DNA from: Stenotrophomonas rhizophila
GTDB taxonomy: Bacteria; Pseudomonadota; Gammaproteobacteria; Xanthomonadales; Xanthomonadaceae
Length of the DNA: 64,000 bases
NCBI RefSeq assembly: GCF_003651185.1
Contig: NZ_RCDC01000004.1
Coordinates: forward strand, 1,474,659-1,538,658
Direction of reading: 5' to 3'
The notes under the pieces were generated by a model. It worked only from the letters and a program-made list of their open reading frames with translations, did not search any database and was not told the DNA's origin. Within the stretch, counting starts at the first letter, position 1; the number at the start of each line of letters is the position of its first letter. A program made the position numbers and the translations under genes. Of the stretch, positions 36,447-46,400 are shown one piece after another.

Positions 36447-37838
36447 ATGCTAGCAGACCCAGCCCCCCTCACGCTGGCCGATCAGTGGCGGCAACGCGAT
36501 CTGGCCGTGCTGTGGCACCCGTGCACGCAGATGCGCGAGCATCCCGACACCCTGCCCCTGCTGCCGATCGCCCGCGGCGAAGGCCCCTGGTTGATCGACC
36601 ATGACGGCCACCGCTACCTGGATGCGGTGAGCAGTTGGTGGACCAATCTGTTCGGCCATGCGCAACCGCGCATCGGCGCGGCCATCGCCCAGCAGGCCAC
36701 CCAGCTGGAACAGGTGATGCTGGCCGGCTTCAGTCACGCGCCGGCGGTACAGCTGGCCGAGCGCCTGCTGGCGATCGCGCCACGCCAGGCCGGGCGTGAT
36801 CCGCTGGCCAAGGTGTTCTATGCCGACAACGGCTCGGCCGGGGTCGAGGTGGCGCTGAAGATGGCCTTCCACTACTTCCGCAACCGGGGCGAGAACCACC
36901 GCACCCGGTTCGTCGCGCTGGAGAACGGTTATCACGGCGAAACCCTGGGCGCGCTGTCCGTCGGCGATATTCCCCTGTATCGGCGTGTGTATGCCCCGCT
37001 GCTGACCGAGGCGCTGTTCGCGCCCTCGCCCGATGCCTACCTGGCCGAGCCGGGCCAGAGTGCCGCCCAGCGCGCGCACCAGGCGGCCGATGCGCTGGCC
37101 ACGCTGTTCGACCAGCACCCGGGCGAGATCTGCGCGGTGATCCTGGAACCGCGCCTGCAGTGTGCGGGCGGCATGCGCATGTACGACCCGGTCTATCTGC
37201 AGCGTGCGCGCGCGCTGTGCGATGCCAATGGTGCCTTCCTGATCGCCGATGAGATCGCCACCGGCTTCGGCCGCACCGGCACGATGTTCGCCTGCGAGCA
37301 GGCCGGGGTAATGCCGGACCTGCTGTGTTTGTCCAAGGGCCTGACCGGTGGTTTCCTGCCGCTGTCGGCGGTGCTGGCGACGCAGGCGCTGTACGACGCC
37401 TTCCTGGATGATTCACGCGAGCGCGCCTTCCTGCATTCGCACAGCTACACCGGCAATCCGCTGGCCTGCGCCGCCGCGCTGGCGACCCTGGACATCTTCG
37501 CCGGCGAAGACGTTATCGCACGCAACCGCAGCACCGCCGAAGTGATGCGCACGCTCGCCGCGCCATTCGCCGACCACGCGCATGTCGCCGATGTGCGGCA
37601 GGCGGGGATGGTGGTGGCCTTCGAACTGACCCGCAACGGCGACAAGCGCACACCGTTCCCGGCCGAAGCCCGGATCGGGTTGCACGCTTATAAAGCCGCG
37701 CTCAAACGCGGGGTGGTGCTGCGCCCATTGGGCAATGTGCTGTATTGGATGCCGCCGTACTGTGTAGAGGATGAACACTTGGATCTGCTTGCCCTGACCA
37801 CCCTCGCCGCCATCGACGAGGCCGTCGCATGCGCGTGA
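36447..37838 (+). CDS. bioA: adenosylmethionine-8-amino-7-oxononanoate aminotransferase
   Basis: Biotin synthesis: makes 7,8-diaminopelargonate, using SAM as amino donor. The 463-residue class III aminotransferase begins with the BioA hallmark LWHPCTQMREH near residue 20, has VSSWWTNLFGHAQPRI, the cofactor aspartate in LIADEIATGFGRTGTMF, and the PLP lysine in LCLSKGLTGGFLPLSAV. The C-terminal LGNVLYWMPPYCV is diagnostic. No other biotin genes are near. It overlaps the following rsmE by 10 bases, so the two are translated from one message. A TAGAAT -10-like box lies at 36408-36413. Confidence 0.96.
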   Translation: MLADPAPLTLADQWRQRDLAVLWHPCTQMREHPDTLPLLPIARGEGPWLIDHDGHRYLDAVSSWWTNLFGHAQPRIGAAIAQQATQLEQVMLAGFSHAPAVQLAERLLAIAPRQAGRDPLAKVFYADNGSAGVEVALKMAFHYFRNRGENHRTRFVALENGYHGETLGALSVGDIPLYRRVYAPLLTEALFAPSPDAYLAEPGQSAAQRAHQAADALATLFDQHPGEICAVILEPRLQCAGGMRMYDPVYLQRARALCDANGAFLIADEIATGFGRTGTMFACEQAGVMPDLLCLSKGLTGGFLPLSAVLATQALYDAFLDDSRERAFLHSHSYTGNPLACAAALATLDIFAGEDVIARNRSTAEVMRTLAAPFADHAHVADVRQAGMVVAFELTRNGDKRTPFPAEARIGLHAYKAALKRGVVLRPLGNVLYWMPPYCVEDEHLDLLALTTLAAIDEAVACA

Positions 37839-38563
37839 CCCGCAGCCATATCGACCATCCGCTGGCGGTCGGCCAGGTGCTGTCACTGCCCGAGGACGCC
37901 GCCAACCATCTGGTCCGCGTGATGCGCCTGCGCGAAGGCGACGGCTGCGTGCTGTTCAATGGCGATGGCCAGGATTACAGCGCCACGCTGGGGGCAGTGG
38001 GCAAGCGCGATGCGCAGGTGCGTATCGAGAGTGCCATCGCGCTGGACAACGAGTCGCCCTTGCACATCACCCTGCTGCAGGGCATCGCCCGCGGGGAAAA
38101 GATGGACCTGATTCTGCAGAAGGCCACCGAACTCGGTGTACAGGCCTTCATGCCGGTCAACGCCGAACGCACCGAAGTAAAGCTGGATGCGGCGCGTGCC
38201 GGGAAGCGGCTGGCGCACTGGCACAGCGTAGTGGTCTCGGCCTGTGGCCAATCCGGCCGCGCCCGCGTGCCGAGCGTGGCCGCGCCGCGATCACTGCAGG
38301 ACGCCGCCAACGCGGTTCCAGCCGGGGCACTGAAGTTGACTCTGGATCCACAGGGCGAGCATCGCTTGTCGACGCTCTCGGCCGCTCCGGGCGGCGTGGT
38401 GATCGCGATCGGCCCGGAAGGCGGCTGGTCGCCGCGCGACCGCCAGGCGCTGACGGCGGCAGGCTTCCAAGGCTTGCAGCTGGGCCCGCGGGTGCTGCGC
38501 ACCGAGACCGCGGGCTTAGCCGCCATCGCCGCCGTGCAGGCGCGGCTGGGCGATCTGGGCTGA
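37829..38563 (+). CDS. rsmE: 16S rRNA m3U1498 methyltransferase
   Basis: Methylates N3 of U1498 in helix 44 of 16S rRNA using SAM. The 244-residue protein has an N-terminal PUA-like domain (residues 1-70: HLVRVMRLREGDGCVLFNGD) and a C-terminal SPOUT knot with IAIGPEGGWSPRDRQAL and LGPRVLRTETAGLAAI, the SAM-binding loops. It begins inside the end of bioA. Its TGA stop forms the first base of a tandem repeat (AAAAATAACGGGGACGG twice) that leads into a long hairpin, probably the transcription end. Confidence 0.95.
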   Translation: MRVTRSHIDHPLAVGQVLSLPEDAANHLVRVMRLREGDGCVLFNGDGQDYSATLGAVGKRDAQVRIESAIALDNESPLHITLLQGIARGEKMDLILQKATELGVQAFMPVNAERTEVKLDAARAGKRLAHWHSVVVSACGQSGRARVPSVAAPRSLQDAANAVPAGALKLTLDPQGEHRLSTLSAAPGGVVIAIGPEGGWSPRDRQALTAAGFQGLQLGPRVLRTETAGLAAIAAVQARLGDLG

Positions 38564-38639
38564 AAAATAACGGGGACGGAAAAATAACGGGGACGGGGGT
38601 AGTTAATCGTGCCGATTAACTACCCCCGTCCCCGTTATT
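38563..38639. repeat. 17-bp tandem repeat plus 26-bp perfect inverted repeat
   Basis: Two tandem copies of AAAAATAACGGGGACGG (38563-38579, 38580-38596). The second copy begins a perfect 26-bp arm (38583-38608), a 5-base loop GTGCC, and the complementary arm (38614-38639). It fills the gap between the convergent rsmE and chpC-like genes and can fold into a very stable hairpin in either transcript. Sequences of the AACGGGGACGG type are known as dispersed REP units served by REP-associated tyrosine transposases. Confidence 0.75.
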
Positions 38640-38642
38640 GAT

Positions 38643-39116
38643 TTACCCCGCGACCGGGAAGGATTCGTCCAGCGCCGCTTCCAGCGCGTCCAGGTCCGGC
38701 AGCAGCGCGCTCTGCTCGCCCAGCAGCACGCGCATGTGCACGCCCTGTGGCAGGGTTTCCTCGGAGGCATCGGCCAGCAGACCGTCGCGCGGCACCGCGA
38801 TCAGCTGCGGGAAGGTCTGGGTCAGCAGGGCGAAGTAGGGACGGCGCGGATTGCCGCCCAGCGCCTTGAGCACCACGACCTTGTTGTTGGCCACGACCGG
38901 CTCGTCACCCTGCCCGGACAGCCGGGCGAAGGACAGCAGCGGCACGTCCCAGCCGTGCCAGGCGATCTGCCCGACCAGCCAGGCCGGCGCATCGGGAACG
39001 GTTTCGACCGGCACCTTGGACATCATTTCGGCCACGGTGGCGTTGGGCAGCAGCACGCGTTCGTGCCCGGCCTGGATCAGGACACCGCGGATTTCGTCGT
39101 TGCTGGCGTAGCTCAT
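38643..39116 (-). CDS. chpC: CheW-like protein of the Pil-Chp cluster (ChpC-like)
   Basis: A 157-residue single CheW domain (residues 5-150: EIRGVLIQAGHERVLLPNAT, then PAWLVGQIAWHGWDVPLLSF and NNKVVVLKAL). CheW adaptors link receptors to a CheA kinase; ChpC is the second adaptor of the Pil-Chp system, besides PilI. It is the last gene of the operon, 31 bases after the chpB-like gene. ATG 39116 starts the domain; the longer frame upstream is antisense noise. Named by position and domain. Confidence 0.85.
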   Translation of the reverse strand: MSYASNDEIRGVLIQAGHERVLLPNATVAEMMSKVPVETVPDAPAWLVGQIAWHGWDVPLLSFARLSGQGDEPVVANNKVVVLKALGGNPRRPYFALLTQTFPQLIAVPRDGLLADASEETLPQGVHMRVLLGEQSALLPDLDALEAALDESFPVAG

Positions 39117-39147
39117 GGGTTTTCCTTCAAAGGTGCGTCGGCGCCAC

Positions 39148-40464
39148 TCAGGCGTCCACGCCCCAGCGTTCGGCGATGGTGGCGGCCAGCTGCGGCGGTT
39201 CCCCGGCGTCCTGCCCGGCCGCAACGACGGCACTGGCCGCGGTCGGGTCATAGCAGCCTTCGCCGATCTGACCGGCCACCCAGGCACCGGCGGCGGCCAG
39301 GGCGAGCACGGCGTCCACCTGGGCGGCATCCGCACCGCTGAGCAGGACCACGCCGCTGTGCGCGGCCGGCAATGCCTCGATCTGGATGCCGGCGGTATCG
39401 GCGATGAACTGCAGACCGCCCTGGCGCATGGCGATGCCGATGTCGTCCGGCAGGATGTAGGCCTGGCCGGCTTCAACCGGCTGGGCGTCCTCGGCCAGCA
39501 GCACCGGCAGTGCGGACACCCGTGCCATCTGCTTGACCAGATTGCCGTAGCGGCCGCCGTCCAGGCGCATATGCACCAGGACGGCGGTGCTCAGCGATTC
39601 GGGCAGCGCGGCCAGCAGGCGGCGCAGCGCATCCGGCCCGCCGATGCCGGCCAGGACCAGCACCGCGCCCGCGCAGCCACCGGCGGAACCGGCCTCGGGT
39701 TCGAGCTCGACCAGCGACAGACGTTCAATGCCGAAGCGCTCGGGTGCGGGCGCCGTGTCGTTGATCGACGGGGGCGCAGCGACAACACCGTCATCCTCCA
39801 CCAGCGACCAACGGCTGTGATCGCCGATGGATACGGCCGCGGCGGGCGGTGCCGAGGCCGGAATGGGCGGAATCGCCGGGGCGACCGGATCGGGTTCCAG
39901 CGGCTGCAGCGCGGCCAGTGCCTCTTCCAGCGACACCGGCTCGTGCAACTCCGCCGGCGCCTGGTACAGGCCATCGGCCGGCACCTCGGCGGCCGCATCC
40001 TCGGCTTCGCGCAGATGGAACTCCAGCGGTGCGTCGGCATGCAGCTGCGCCGGGGTGACCGGCAGGCCCGGTTCGGGCTGCAGTTGCTGGTCCTGTTCCG
40101 AACCCGGCGGCAGCACGTCCTGATGGCCGTGCAGCTTGGCCACCAGATGCCGTGCCCAGCGCTGCGCTTCCCAGCCATCGCGGCGTGCAGCCAGCTCGGC
40201 TTCGTCGAAGATCACGGTCAATGACGGCGAACCCAACACCGGATCCAACCGCTCCAGGGCGTCTTCGATCGCCGGTTCCAGCGCGATCAGGACCGCACCG
40301 GGATCGGCATCACGCAGCGCCTGCAGGTCGAGCGTGTTGGGGTCGTCCTCCAGCACGAGGCGGGCGCCGGCATGGCCGAGTGCTTCGCGCAGGCGGTCGC
40401 GTGCCGGCCCGGAACGGGCCAGCAGGGCCACCGACAACAGGGGATGGGCATCACTCGCGTGCAC
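39148..40464 (-). CDS. degenerate CheB-like protein (ChpB position)
   Basis: About 438 residues. The C-terminal 190 align with the CheB methylesterase domain, but the nucleophile motif GxSTGG is replaced by L-A-G-I-G-G-P (39632-39650), so the catalytic serine is missing, and TGMGxDGA reads LSGADAAQVDA. The VHM histidine region survives. The N-terminal 120 residues look like a receiver-type fold without a clear phospho-aspartate, and a 100-residue acidic, proline-rich linker joins them. It lies between chpA and chpC, as chpB does in Pseudomonas, so it is probably a ChpB descendant kept for a structural or regulatory role. GTG 40464 is chosen because GGGGA lies 6 bases before it; ATG 40485 is the alternative. 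Confidence 0.75.
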   Translation of the reverse strand: MHASDAHPLLSVALLARSGPARDRLREALGHAGARLVLEDDPNTLDLQALRDADPGAVLIALEPAIEDALERLDPVLGSPSLTVIFDEAELAARRDGWEAQRWARHLVAKLHGHQDVLPPGSEQDQQLQPEPGLPVTPAQLHADAPLEFHLREAEDAAAEVPADGLYQAPAELHEPVSLEEALAALQPLEPDPVAPAIPPIPASAPPAAAVSIGDHSRWSLVEDDGVVAAPPSINDTAPAPERFGIERLSLVELEPEAGSAGGCAGAVLVLAGIGGPDALRRLLAALPESLSTAVLVHMRLDGGRYGNLVKQMARVSALPVLLAEDAQPVEAGQAYILPDDIGIAMRQGGLQFIADTAGIQIEALPAAHSGVVLLSGADAAQVDAVLALAAAGAWVAGQIGEGCYDPTAASAVVAAGQDAGEPPQLAATIAERWGVDA

Positions 40465-43400
40465 GGGCGATCCCCAGCAGGTCATACACGTTGCGCATCA
40501 GATCCAGTTCCTGGTACGGCTTGCCCAGGTAGCGCTGGACACCGAGTTCAAAGGCACGTTGACGGTGCTTGTCGCCGCTGCGCGACGTGATCATCACGAT
40601 CGGCACACCCTGGTAGCGCGGGTCGGCGCGCATGACGCTGGCCAGCTCGTAACCGTCCATGCGCGGCATTTCGATATCCAGCAGCATCAGGTCGGGCACC
40701 CGCTCATCCAGGCGCTCCAGTGCTTCGATACCGTCACGGGCGACCGTGACCTCGAAGTTGTGGCGTTCCAGGATGCGGCCGGTGACCTTGCGCATGGTCA
40801 GCGAATCGTCGACCACCATCACCAGCGGCACATCGCGATCACTGACCTTGGCTGCAGCGGTGATCGGCTTGTGCGGGTTGGCCAGGTAGCGGCGCACCAG
40901 CGGCGCCACGTCCAGGATCACCACCACGCGGCCATCGCCGGTGATCGTCGCACCGTAGATGCCCGGCACCGAGGCGATCTGCAGGCCGACCGGCTTGACC
41001 ACGATTTCGCGGTTGCCCAGCACCTGGTCGATCGCCACGGCCACGCGCAGGTCGCCGGCGCGGACCAGCAGCAGCGGTACCTGGGCCTGGCCTTCGGCGC
41101 GGGCCTGGGCCTGGCCGATCAGCGTACCCAGATCGTGCAGGGCGAATTCTTCGCCACCGTAGTGGTACCCGCCGTTGGCGGTTTCAAAGCGCTCGCGCGA
41201 GATCCGGCCGATACCACTGACCGAGGCCACCGGCACTGCAAAGGTGGTCTCGCCGATCTGCACGAACACCGCCTGGGTGACCGCCAGCGTCTGCGGCAGG
41301 CGCAGGGTGAAGGTAACGCCCTGGCCGCTGACCGAGTGGATGTCCACCGAACCACCCAGCTGGCGCACTTCGTTGTGCACCACGTCCATGCCCACGCCAC
41401 GGCCGGCCAGCTGGCTGACCTGGTCGGCGGTGCTGAAGCCGGGCGAGAAGATCATCGCATCCAGTTCGGCATCGCCGAGCACGGCATCGGCGGCGATCAG
41501 GCCCCGCTGTTCGGCGCGGCGACGGATCGCCTCACGGTCCAGCCCGGCGCCATCGTCGGCCACTTCCAGCACGATTTCCGAGCCTTCGCGGCGCAGGCGG
41601 ATGGCGATTTCGCCCTCGTCCGGCTTGCCCGCGGCACGGCGCTGTTCCGGGGTTTCCAGGCCATGCGCCACCGAGTTGCGCAGCATGTGTTCCAGCGGCG
41701 CGACCATGCGATCGAGCACGTTGCGATCCAGTTCGCCGTGGGTCCCTTCGAGGGTGACGTGAACCTGCTTGCCGGTGTCCTGGCCCGCCTGGCGCACGAC
41801 CCGGCGCAGGCGCGGCACGAGACCATCGAACGGCACCATGCGCGCGCGCATCAGGCCGTCCTGCAGCTCCGAACTGACGCGCGACTGCTGTTGCAGCAGC
41901 ACGTCGTACTGGCGCGAGAGATCATCGAGCACGCCTTGCAGACCGCCCAGATCGGCCGCCGATTCATTCAGCGCGCGGCTGAGCTGCTGCAGCGTGGAGA
42001 AGCGGTCCAGTTCCAGCGGGTCGAACGTGTGATCGGCCTGGTCCTGCTCACGCTGATAGCGCGCCACGATCTGTGCTTCGGTTTCCAGATCAAGGCGGCG
42101 CAGCTGATCGCGCAGACGGGCATTGGTGCGGTCCAGTTCGCCCATGGCGCCGCGGAAGGCACCGAGCTGCTGTTCCAGACGCGAACGGTAGATCGCCACT
42201 TCACCGGCGTGGTTGACCAGCCGGTCGAGCAGATCGGCGCGCACGCGCACCTGTTCCTGCTGCGGCCGCGGCAGACCATCTTCCTCGCTGACGGTTTCCA
42301 GCGGCACCGGTGCCGACAGCGGCGCCGCCACGAGCGCGGCGATGGCGGCCTCCACCTTGGCATCGCCGGACGGCAGCGTGTCATGGGCGGTCTCGAGCGG
42401 TTCGGGCTCGGCGCGGCCCTGGGTACGCTGCTCGAACGCGGCGATCAGGTCATCCGGCATCGCCACGGTGCGGTGCTGGCCGGTGCGGGTCAGCAACTGG
42501 TGCAGGCGATCGAACCCGCGCTCCAGCAGGTGCACGTCGCTGCGGTCGATATCAGTGCGGTTGGCCGCGACGGCCTCCAGCAGCGATTCAATGCCGTGGC
42601 CAAGATCGCCGATCGGGTTGATCCCGGCCATGCGCGCGCCACCCTTGAGGGTATGCAGGTCGCGCTGCAGGCCGGCGATCACGTCGCGGTCCTGGGGCGC
42701 GGCGCGCAGCTCGCTGATCAGGCCATCGCAGTGGTCGAGCAGGTCCTTGCCCTCTTCCACGAAGATATCGACCAGCTCCTGGTCGAGCTGGGTGAAATCG
42801 AGCGCATCGCCCGGCGCGAGGTCGTCACTGTCGGTGGACTCCACCTGGCGGGCGTCGTCGGCTTCCGGGGCGTTCGTGAAGGTTGCAGCGGGTGCGTCCT
42901 CCAGTTCGAAGAAGCGCGCCGGGGAGGCAGCGTCGGCGGAGGCATCGGGCGCCGTGGTCTCGATCGCCTCGGCGAACGCATCGGCTTCGCCGGCGTTCTC
43001 AGCCGTGGCGTCCAGACCGAGCACGCCGGTATCGGAGGCATCCGGCGCATCGACGACGGTCAAACCGTCATCCACCGCCTGCTGGGCGTCCACCACCTCG
43101 CCGAAGGCCGGCGGCGGCGGCAGGACCTCATCCAGCGCATGGGCGTCTTCGTCGCTGTCCGGATCGGTATCGCTCCAGCTGTCGTTGGCCGCGTCATCGA
43201 CCGCGACCGCGTAGGCGCTGCCCTGCTCATCGTCATGGGCATGGGCATCGACATCAGCGGCGGCCGGACCGTCGGTGGTCGCCTCTGCCGAGTCGGAGCG
43301 GCTGTCGGTCGCCGTGTCTGCCACGCCTTCGGCCTCGGCCTCGGCCCTGGTGCTGGTGCTGGTGCTGGTGTCGGTGTCCGAGTTGGCGTCGGTTTCAGCG

Positions 43401-46400
43401 CCGACGTCGACCGGACGTTCCGGCGTGACCGGCTCGGCGAGATGATCGAAGTAGCGCGAGAGATCCTCGGCCGAGGTCAGCTCGACCGCTTCCAGGCCCG
43501 CATGCACAGACGCCAGATCCGCGTCCTCGGCTGCGACATCCGGCGAAGGCGGCGCATCTGCTGCGCGCGCGGTGTCCGGCAGCGCGGCATCGAAGTAGGC
43601 GGACAGGTCGTCCGTGCCGGTCAGCTCCATGGCGATGAGGGCATCGTCGTCGGCCTCAGCGGCCGCGCGACCGGGCTCGATCACGCTCAGGCCATCGGCA
43701 TCGATCTCGGCCTGCTGCTCGCCGGTAGCCGTGGTGTCGTCGGCGGTCGCGAGCAGCGGCGCGGCGGCGTCCTGCACGTCATCACCGGTCGCGGCGAATG
43801 CATCACCCTGCGCATCGGAGACCGGGGCGAACGGCCCTGCCTCGGCATCCGCATCTGCTGCTTCGACGACTTCGTATGCCTTAACGGGTTCAACGGCTTC
43901 AACGGCTTCAACGGCTTCAACGGCTTCAACGGCTTCAACGGCTTCAACGGTATCCGCGTCTGCTGCCAGGACCTCGACCGCAGCCACGTCGATGGCAGCC
44001 ACGTCCACGGCATCTGCCGCCGTCGCTTCGGTTACCGCTTCCGCATCAGTCGCCTCGACGGACGCTTCGTCGTCCACCAGGTCAAGATCGTCCTCGACCA
44101 GTGCCGGCCAGCGCGCCTCGGGCAACGTATCGGCCAGGGCGACCAGGCGGGCCGCCAACGCGTTCTGCACGGGCACCCGCGGCGCCTCGTCCTGCAGTGC
44201 CGCCATGGTGGTGGTGATCGCGACGCTGGTCTCGGCGAGCGCGTCGATGCCCGCCGCGCTGGGCAGTGCATCGGCGGCCAGGGAGCGCTTGATATAGCTT
44301 TCCGCCGCACCGGTGACCGCCGTGATCTCCGGCACGTCGGTCATGGCGAAGGCGCCGTTCATGGTGTGCACGGCGCGCAGCAGCCCGTCGGTCACTGGCT
44401 GGGGTGCATCGGCGGCGACGTCCAGCCACGCCTGCAGCGTCGCCTGATGGATCTCAACCTCGGCTTCCAGGATCTCGCGCAGCACGCTGTCGATGTTGGC
44501 CGGCGTGCTCTCGATCACCGGCGCAGCGTCAGGCGTCCCACTGTCCACGGCCGTCGCCACGGCGGCTGCAGCGGCACGCTGCAGGGGCACATGGAAGGTC
44601 TCCTCACCGGCGGCCACGCGATCGGCGATGGCCTGCATGGCCTGCAGATCGGCGGTGACACGGCTGCCATCGCGCAGCGCGGCATTGAGCTGCGGCAGCA
44701 CCTCGTAGGCCTGGCCGACCAGGGCGACCACCGCCGGTGAGGCCGGGCGGCTGCCATCGAGCACGCGGTTGAGCATGCCCTCGATCTTCCAGCTGAACTC
44801 GCCCAGGGTGCGCGCACCGACCAGCCGGCCACTGCCTTTGAGCGTATGGAACACGCGGCGGATCGGGCGCAGGCGGTCCAGGTTGTCCGGCGCGATGCGC
44901 CAAGCCGGGAGCAGGTTGCCCAGGTTCACCAGTTCTTCGTCGAACTCTTCGATGAAGACCTCGCGGATGTCCTGGTCGATGTTCTCGCCATCGTCCTCGA
45001 AGCCGGCCTCGATGCTGGTGTCGTCGGCGGGCACGGCCACTGCCGGGCTCGCCGCTGCAGAGGTGGCCGGCACCGTACCAGTGCCGGCGCCTTCCGGGCG
45101 GAACTGCGCGGCGGCGGCGTCCAGTTCGGCCAGGAAGCGGGTGGATTCGTCGTCCAGCTCGATACGGCGGATGACCGCATCCTGCACTGCGGGCGGCGGC
45201 AGCGCGGCATCTGCCTCGGCCTGCAGCACCGTGTCGGTGCCATCGATGAACGCATCGGTCGGCTCGGCGACACTGTCGTCCACCGAGGCCACCGGAATCT
45301 CCTGCAGGAACGTCGGCAGGGCTTCCACATCCACCGCACTCTGCGCGAACGGGCTGGAAGCAGCCGTCTCCGCGGCAATGCCATCGCTATCGGTGTCGGT
45401 GTAGGTGCCGCTGTCATCGATCTGAAGCGACAGCACGTCGTCGGCGTTGCGCAGGTCCTCATCGAAGGTGAATTCGATCGGCTCGTCGCTCAGCTCCAGC
45501 ATCTCGTGCTCGGCGGCCACCGGATCAAACCCGGTGCCCGTGGCCACGAAGGCCGGCATCTCCAGCGACACGTCCGAAACCTCGGGCGCACGCTCCGACG
45601 TCGGCACATCCACCGCGTCGTGCACAGCATCGGCGTGCACGGACGGCAGCGGCGCGACGTCCCACCCGGCGCCGGCGGGCACTTCGGCAATGACCGGATC
45701 GAAATGGGCGAACGTAGGCAGTTCGTCCACATCGTCATGGCTGGCCAGCGTCCACTGCGGCGCATCGGCGGCGACCGGGGCGGTGGAGGCGTCGAACACC
45801 AGCGCCACCGGTGCCGCGGGCAGCGGGGCGGTGTTCGCCGGCGGCGGATCGAAGGTGACCTCCGGCAGCGGCGGCGGCAGGTTGGCCGGGCGCGGGATGT
45901 CGGCAGTGACGCCGAGCTTGATCGGCTCCGGTGCAGGCGTGTCCCACGGCGTGAGCTCGATGGGTTCGGCCGCGACCGGCAACGACGCCGGCCCGGTATC
46001 GGGGGTAGGCTGGTTGGCAGCCGGCAGCGGCCAGTAACGCAGGGTTTCCAGGCTGCTGCGGGTGATGTCCAGGATTTCATCGCGGCCCGGGCGACGTTCG
46101 CGCAGGGCCTCGAGGTAATACTCCAGGCTGGCCATGGCGTCGGCCAGGGTGTCCAGCTGGCGCCCGCTGGGCACGCGCTGCTTGCCGAGCAGTTCAACGG
46201 CGATGTACTGGCGCACGCCCTGCAGGTAATCGGCCGGCACCGTCAGATCCAGCATGCGCAGCGCACCGGCGACCTCGCCGAGCAGGCGCGGTACTTCCTG
46301 CAGCTGCTGGTGGTTCCAGTTGGTTTCGATGAAGGCGACGAAATGCTCGCGCGCCGCAGCGAAGTTGGCGATGGCTTCATGCGCCAGCACCTCCACCGTG

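Noticed and set aside
40136..44740. A 1534-codon open frame on the plus strand opposite chpA
   Set aside because: It is the antisense shadow of a GC-rich, low-complexity gene. Its product is rich in Arg, Gln, His and Gly without domains, while the minus strand encodes clear Hpt, kinase, CheW and receiver domains.
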